9,035 nt of DNA, taken from assembly GCA_937952135.1 (NCBI GenBank), contig CALFYL010000065.1, positions 1 to 9,035 of the forward strand, given 5' to 3'. How positions within the stretch are numbered: position 1 is the first letter of the stretch; each line of letters opens with the position of its first letter. Made by a program: the position numbers and the translations under genes. Shown in pieces: positions 6,374 to 9,035 of the stretch. Origin of the DNA: an uncultured Planctomycetia bacterium. GTDB taxonomy: Bacteria > Planctomycetota > UBA1135 > GCA-002686595. A model generated the notes under the pieces. It was given only the letters and a program-made list of their open reading frames with translations. It was not told where the DNA came from and made no database searches.

Positions 6374-7203
6374 CAGATGACGCCCTCCAGCACTTTGCTA
6401 AGCGTACCAGCGATGGTTCGAAAGCTCTTCTCCACGCGTTCCCGATCGATCGACGGGTTGGCACTGTCGATCACAATCACACCCCAGGGTTGTTCGGACA
6501 CCTCGACCGGAATCCCGGCAAACGACCGCGGCAGCGATCTTGGCCGACCCTTGAGACGAGCGCGCACCCAGTTCTCGTCCGTAAAACTCCGAGAACTGTA
6601 GTCCCTGATCTTCTTGTCCGTCGCCCCCGACGTGAGTGCCGGCAGGGCCGGATCGCCGTTGCCAGGTACCACGAGAATGCCGCGGCCCACGAATGCGGTT
6701 CCGGCGACGCCGGTGGCATGCGATGGCTCGCTCGGGGCACGGAATCGGGCACGCGTGCTTCGTGTCGTGTGACCGGACCTCGCCACGGGAACGAGCCAGC
6801 CGAAACTGGGCCACGGATCGAACCCCAGCCGCCACTTCCGATAGCGAAACAGCGTGACTCGGTGGGCATGCTCGGGCCCGTCGTACTCGTCGAACAGTTG
6901 GGCGTGAATCGAATTCAGCGCCACGTTCACCACGCCCCAAACCCACGGCGCGCCGATCCACCTGCGCAGCCAGTGCAACCCGGGCGCGACTACGCTCGCG
7001 AGGGGCACAACCCACCACGCGTGAGGCCTCAGCGACTGCGCCCATGCAACGCCAGTCGTCTGAAGCAAGCTGGCGTCGTGTGCCAACTCGGACGCCTCCG
7101 GTGCGCCAGTAGCGAGGCCGAATATGCCGCCGACCAACGCCACAATGACCGCGGCAACTTGCAGCCCAACGTACGTCGACGCCCGCCACCCCTCGCCTTG
7201 CAT
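6373..7203 (-). CDS. Two-TM membrane protein with C-terminal GAF-like domain
   Basis: 276 residues. A hydrophobic segment at about 10-32 (YVGLQVAAVIVALVGGIFGL) and a weaker one at about 61-79 (HAWWVVPLASVVAPGLHWL) give a likely hairpin with both ends in the cytoplasm. From about 95 on the chain looks like a GAF-type sensor: HAHRVTLFRYRKW, VPVARSG, VAGTAFVGRGILVV, then RSFAGIPVEV and PWGVIVIDS before a final helix. The last block is typical of GAF beta-strand endings. No catalytic, kinase, cyclase or HTH domain is attached, so output must go through the membrane part or the coupled 147-residue partner. ATG 7203 is the only good start, but its ribosome site (AGCGGA) is weak. A membrane-acting sensor/effector is plausible; ligand and role are unknown. 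Confidence 0.75.
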   Translation of the reverse strand: MQGEGWRASTYVGLQVAAVIVALVGGIFGLATGAPEASELAHDASLLQTTGVAWAQSLRPHAWWVVPLASVVAPGLHWLRRWIGAPWVWGVVNVALNSIHAQLFDEYDGPEHAHRVTLFRYRKWRLGFDPWPSFGWLVPVARSGHTTRSTRARFRAPSEPSHATGVAGTAFVGRGILVVPGNGDPALPALTSGATDKKIRDYSSRSFTDENWVRARLKGRPRSLPRSFAGIPVEVSEQPWGVIVIDSANPSIDRERVEKSFRTIAGTLSKVLEGVI

Positions 7204-7531
7204 GATCCGCTAGACGCTGCGTGTGGCCGGCCCGGCCAAATCGTTCCGGAAGCATGCCAACGAATCCGAGCGGTGCCGAGCGATGCGGCCAAGACCAGCG
7301 CCAGCGGTCGCTGCGGGTCGCTGGTCGACGTTCGATTCGCCGAGAAGTCGGAGCATGCGGGCGAGCGTCACTGGTTGACGAAGATGCTGTTCGTTCGTCC
7401 GCGAGGCGGGCTGAACGGGAGAGCGGCCCCTCCCTCGCGTGCCCGGCACGCTAAGACCCTCCCCACCCCTCTGTCCAGCGGCGAGGGTGTGCGGGGGAGT
7501 GCCGCTGATCCAACCGCTGCGGCGCGCGAGA
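7204..7531. other. Non-coding gap with REP-like GC-rich stem-loop
   Basis: No gene supported. The stretch separates two minus-strand cargo genes. It holds the stem-loop at 7459-7499 and a polypurine/polypyrimidine bias around it. A short minus-strand frame at 7210-7449 has no ribosome site and an unconvincing Arg/Ala-rich composition, so I do not call it. The promoter of the GAF-like membrane gene should lie in the 7204-7400 part. Confidence 0.5.
7459..7499. repeat. REP-like stem-loop
   Basis: CTCCCC (7459-7464) pairs with GGGGAG (7494-7499), and CCCTC (7467-7471) pairs with GAGGG (7483-7487), around an 11-base loop, with a small internal loop between the two stems. The wording of the sequence (ccctccccacccctc, gcgagggtgt) is like the GC-rich repetitive intergenic palindromes common in many high-GC bacteria. 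No U-run follows on either strand, so it is not a standard terminator. Confidence 0.5.
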
Positions 7532-8299
7532 TCAGTCCCCGGGAGTCAGCGTCCGCCCCTTTCCGTTGCGGTTCCAGGCACCGACTTGCCCGTTTCCGTA
7601 CTCGTCGGCACCGAGCGTGCACACAGTTTCGCCGGTCTTGTTGGACACCTGGATCTGTGTTCCGTTCGCTCCTGGTTGGATCGTCCACGCCCAGTTCGGG
7701 TGCGAGGCTGTAGCGAATACATACGCGCCGGTGAATATCGCCCGCGTGCCGGCCGAGAGCTGGTCCCCGTCCTGAAGAGTCAGCGTTCCAGGCCCGAGTT
7801 CCGCCCTGGGCACCGGCATGCGCCCAGCGGCCGCCGTCCTCTCGGTCGCCTCCAGTACGACCTCGCCGCACCGAGGCTCTCCGTCCGGGGCGATAGCTGC
7901 CGATGCGCGTAGCAAAGTCTCGCCATCCACGCTCCGGATCCGGAGTCCTACCCCTCGATCCGCTGACACCGAGGCAGCGCCCGCGCCTCGCTCGGCATCG
8001 TCCCACGACCCGATTTCCACCAAGCACGCGCTACCTACGACCTCGATACGGCGGGCGCGCACCACGTCCGCGATCTGATCAGACCCGTGTGCCCCACCCA
8101 TCGCGACTGCGGCCACCGCCATCGGCGCGACGAACGCCGCCACCGCGAGCCAGCGTGCCGCGCGAATCTCGCGGCGGAGTTTCGTGACGGTCTCGACGAG
8201 CTGCTCGTGGTCCGCTTGCAATGAAGCCTCCGATTCCAAGTACGACTCGCGTGCGTGCCGGATAGCCGCGCGCACCGCATACAACTGTCTGTAGCTCAA
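7532..8299 (-). CDS. Membrane-anchored coiled-coil protein with C-terminal beta domain
   Basis: Up to 255 residues. A charged helix at about 10-48 (probable coiled coil, EASLQADHEQLVETVTKLRRE) leads into one transmembrane segment at about 49-68 (RWLAVAAFVAPMAVAAVAMGG). The remaining 185 residues, presumably outside the cytoplasm, are beta-rich with short repeated hairpins (RRIEVVG, GLRIRSVDGETLL, GTLTLQDGDQ, TQIQVSNKTGE). They end in ADEYGNGQVGAWNRNGKGRT, a Gly/Asn-rich motif I associate with Planctomycetota-type surface proteins (recollection, not a search). No enzyme motif is seen. The start is uncertain: TTG 8299, TTG 8284 and GTG 8275 are possible, none with a clear ribosome site. TTG 8299 sits inside an inverted repeat, which favours the later ones. 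Confidence 0.7.
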   Translation of the reverse strand: MSYRQLYAVRAAIRHARESYLESEASLQADHEQLVETVTKLRREIRAARWLAVAAFVAPMAVAAVAMGGAHGSDQIADVVRARRIEVVGSACLVEIGSWDDAERGAGAASVSADRGVGLRIRSVDGETLLRASAAIAPDGEPRCGEVVLEATERTAAAGRMPVPRAELGPGTLTLQDGDQLSAGTRAIFTGAYVFATASHPNWAWTIQPGANGTQIQVSNKTGETVCTLGADEYGNGQVGAWNRNGKGRTLTPGD

Positions 8300-8307
8300 G
8301 AGTCTAC
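8291..8307. promoter_or_regulatory. Imperfect inverted repeat between divergent genes
   Basis: GTAG-CTC-AA-GAG-T-CTAC: two stems (GTAG/CTAC and CTC/GAG) with one bulged T, in the narrow space between the minus-strand coiled-coil gene and the plus-strand XRE gene. It could be an operator for that XRE protein acting on both genes. Promoter boxes are not resolved. Confidence 0.35.
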
Positions 8308-8329
8308 GGAGGCCGAGCCTGCGCTGGCA

Positions 8330-8581
8330 GTGGGCAGCCAGCGGACTCCGTCACTTGAAGTGGCCTTTGGCCGGATGGTTCGCGAAGCGCGCGAACGGGC
8401 GGAGCTGTCTCAGGAGCGGCTTGCCGAGCTCGCCGACCTTCACCGGACGTACGTCTCCATGCTCGAGCGGGGTGAGAGATGCCCGACGCTGACGACGATC
8501 ACCAAGCTGGCGAAGGCGCTCGGCGCCCGTCCGAGCGAGTTGCTCGCGGCCTGGGAGGCCAAAGTAGGTTGGCGGAACTGA
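8330..8581 (+). CDS. XRE-family HTH regulator, plus strand
   Basis: About 83 residues, the only convincing plus-strand gene. A full lambda-repressor-like helix-turn-helix runs from about residue 12 to 75 (GRMVREARERAELSQERLAE, then DLHRTYVSMLERGERCPTLT, then ITKLAKALGARPSELL). The Tyr-Val-Ser-x-Leu-Glu-Arg-Gly core and the Pro-Ser-Glu-Leu end are textbook for the family. GTG 8330 is my choice, with GGAGG 17 nt upstream; GTG 8360 or ATG 8375 would still keep the domain. It is divergent from the coiled-coil gene and convergent with the integrase tail fragment. It may control cargo genes or the lysogeny-like state of the element; the target is not shown. Confidence 0.85.
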   Translation: MGSQRTPSLEVAFGRMVREARERAELSQERLAELADLHRTYVSMLERGERCPTLTTITKLAKALGARPSELLAAWEAKVGWRN

Positions 8582-8767
8582 CCGCCCCGACGGCGCTCGG
8601 CAGTGGGGCCCCGGCGCACCAGCGGCGCGGGGGAGAGGCGATGAGGGATGCCGATGGGACCCAGCCACCCCGACCTCCCCGGCCACCCCTCTACCCCCCC
8701 CCCGGTCCGGAAGGCGCTGCCTCGCAAGTGCCGCGCGCCGTCGCAGGCGTGCGCAACGCCGGCGGCG
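8582..8767. other. Non-coding spacer with C10 run
   Basis: Lies between the stops of two converging reading frames. It contains a run of ten C at 8694-8703 within a pyrimidine-rich tract (about 8672-8703). No clear terminator hairpin with a U-run is seen and no gene is supported. Confidence 0.5.
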
Positions 8768-9034
8768 CTACCCGACGCTCGATGGGACTCCCGCGACGCG
8801 CAGCACGGCGTCGCGCAACGCCGTCGGCAGGCTCGGCCAGTGGCGCGCGAGCGCGAGCAACGACGCGCGTTCCGCGGGCTCGACGCCGAGCAGCACGCCG
8901 AGCAGCGCAGCGACGTCCGCGGGCGACGCGCGCAAGTCGCACTCGGGCAACGACTTCGCACCGTCGCCTTCCGCGCCCGAAGCGGTTTTGAAAACCGCCA
9001 GGGGGCAACTCCTCGAGGGTTCGAATCCTTCCGC
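8768..9034 (-). CDS. int: Integrase C-terminal tail, separated from its gene by integration
   Basis: Read leftward from the window edge, this frame is open for 88 codons to a TAG at 8768-8770. It starts with the same AEGFEP that ends the left integrase frame (antisense tRNA) and is in the same register: joining 9016 to 1 gives one continuous gene. After the antisense-tRNA stretch comes a helical segment (SPADVAALLGVLLGVEPAER, then LALARHWPSLPTALRDAVLR), a W-P-x-L-P pattern I recall from C-termini of Planctomycetota integrases. It has no independent ribosome site; TTG 8950 is a poor start. It is either this element's own integrase tail left at attR, or the tail of a neighbouring element's integrase read from the right. 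Confidence 0.7.
   Translation of the reverse strand, partial: AEGFEPSRSCPLAVFKTASGAEGDGAKSLPECDLRASPADVAALLGVLLGVEPAERASLLALARHWPSLPTALRDAVLRVAGVPSSVG
8885..8905 (+). repeat. Right-arm tandem 9-mer (putative arm-type site)
   Basis: GCCGAGCAG at 8885-8893 and 8897-8905, spacer CAC, the same period and orientation as the left pair at 87-107. It lies about 77 bp before the anticodon stem of the tRNA-like tract, while the left pair lies about 60 bp after the tRNA end, so the two pairs flank the attachment core when the ends are joined. It codes Leu-Leu-Gly-Val repeats on the minus strand, so part of the repetition could reflect protein sequence. Confidence 0.5.
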
Positions 9035-9035
9035 C
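8972..9035 (+). tRNA. Partial tRNA-Ser(UGA) copy at attR
   Basis: The anticodon stem GCGGT/ACCGC (8982-8986, 8994-8998) encloses the loop TTTGAAA with anticodon TGA at 8989-8991. A long class II variable arm (GGGGG-CAA-CTCCT) follows, then T stem GAGGG/CCTTC around TTCGAAT. Upstream, only a few bases (gcgcccgaa) resemble the 3' side of a D arm, and there is no acceptor 5' strand matching GGAGGCG. It is therefore the non-functional tRNA-like half carried at the attachment site, not an intact gene. Confidence 0.8.
9016..9035 (+). repeat. attR core direct repeat
   Basis: Exact copy of positions 1-20, within the T arm of the partial tRNA. Together they define the junctions of the element; the distance between equivalent bases is 9015 bp, which predicts the size of the excised circle if the core lies here. 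Confidence 0.85.

Larger units (their letters stand above)
1..9035. mobile_element. Integrative element in tRNA-Ser 3' end, satellite/island-like
   Basis: The window is bounded by an exact 20-base direct repeat that forms the T arm and first acceptor bases of a tRNA-Ser. A tyrosine recombinase gene sits against the left repeat, the usual place for the integrase of a tRNA-targeting element. Between the repeats are two excisionase/AlpA-like proteins, a DnaB-N/DUF3987 replication protein, two XRE regulators and membrane-associated cargo. I see no virion structural, packaging, lysis or conjugation genes. Size and content (integrase, AlpA-like, primase-like, cargo) resemble phage satellites of the PICI type or small integrative islands; which of these it is remains inference. 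Confidence 0.85.

Noticed and set aside
7210..7449. Short minus-strand frame of 79 codons in the gap before the GAF-like gene
   Set aside because: No ribosome site, weak codon character and Arg/Ala-rich composition; overlaps REP-like sequence.
6490..7713. Plus-strand frame of 407 codons across the GAF-like gene and the gap
   Set aside because: Low-complexity Arg/Pro-rich translation; spans a coding region and a non-coding gap without any domain.
7368..8027. Minus-strand frame of 219 codons overlapping the coiled-coil gene
   Set aside because: Arg/Gly-rich shadow. The overlapping frame has a membrane segment and ordered beta motifs.
8972..9035. Intact tRNA-Ser gene at the right end
   Set aside because: No 5' acceptor strand or complete D arm is present upstream; the sequence there belongs to the open integrase-tail frame.
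1..9035. CRISPR array, transposase or insertion sequence
   Set aside because: No regularly spaced repeat series, no transposase-like protein and no terminal inverted repeats with target duplication were seen; the end repeats are tRNA-derived.

Overview
The window looks like one complete small integrative element, about 9.0 kb, inserted in the 3' end of a serine tRNA gene. The same 20 bases (agggttcgaatccttccgcc) open and close the window. They are the T arm and the start of the acceptor strand of a tRNA-Ser(UGA). At the left end the tRNA continues to its acceptor strand and CCA (position 27). At the right end a longer tRNA-like tract carries a good anticodon arm (TGA), a long variable arm and a T arm, but no matching 5' half, so it is a partial copy. 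The DNA is very GC-rich, with strong G/C in third codon positions. The host is a high-GC bacterium. A Planctomycetota host is my inference from the style of the integrase tail and of the small membrane protein; nothing in the window proves it.

Layout, mostly on the minus strand. The left half (about 4395 down to 1) is a tightly packed mobility and replication operon: two small excisionase/AlpA-like helix-turn-helix proteins, a DnaB-N plus DUF3987 primase/helicase-like protein, an XRE repressor-like protein, and a tyrosine recombinase. Stops and starts overlap by 4 to 14 bases at three of the junctions, and most starts have clear Shine-Dalgarno sequences. Upstream of it (4475-5644) is an unrecognised 389-residue protein with a C-terminal helix-turn-helix, whose 5' end may be frameshifted. 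The right half carries cargo: a translationally coupled pair (two-membrane-segment protein with a GAF-like domain, plus a 147-residue partner), then a membrane-anchored coiled-coil protein. A plus-strand XRE regulator is divergent from that last gene. No capsid, portal, terminase or conjugation gene is visible, so this is a satellite-like or island-like element (integrase, AlpA-like protein, primase-like protein, cargo) and not a whole prophage.

The most striking point is at the ends. The integrase reading frame does not stop inside the element. It runs leftward through the antisense of the tRNA end and off the window. In the same frame, the right end of the window, read leftward from the tRNA-like tract, is open for 88 more codons and stops at 8768. 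When the two ends are joined through the 20-base repeat, as in the excised circle, they form one uninterrupted integrase frame of about 566 residues. The attachment site therefore lies inside the integrase gene: integration removes the last 82 residues while leaving all catalytic residues in place. Near-identical paired 9-base repeats flank the junction on both arms, in different reading-frame registers, and look like arm-type recombinase or excisionase sites.
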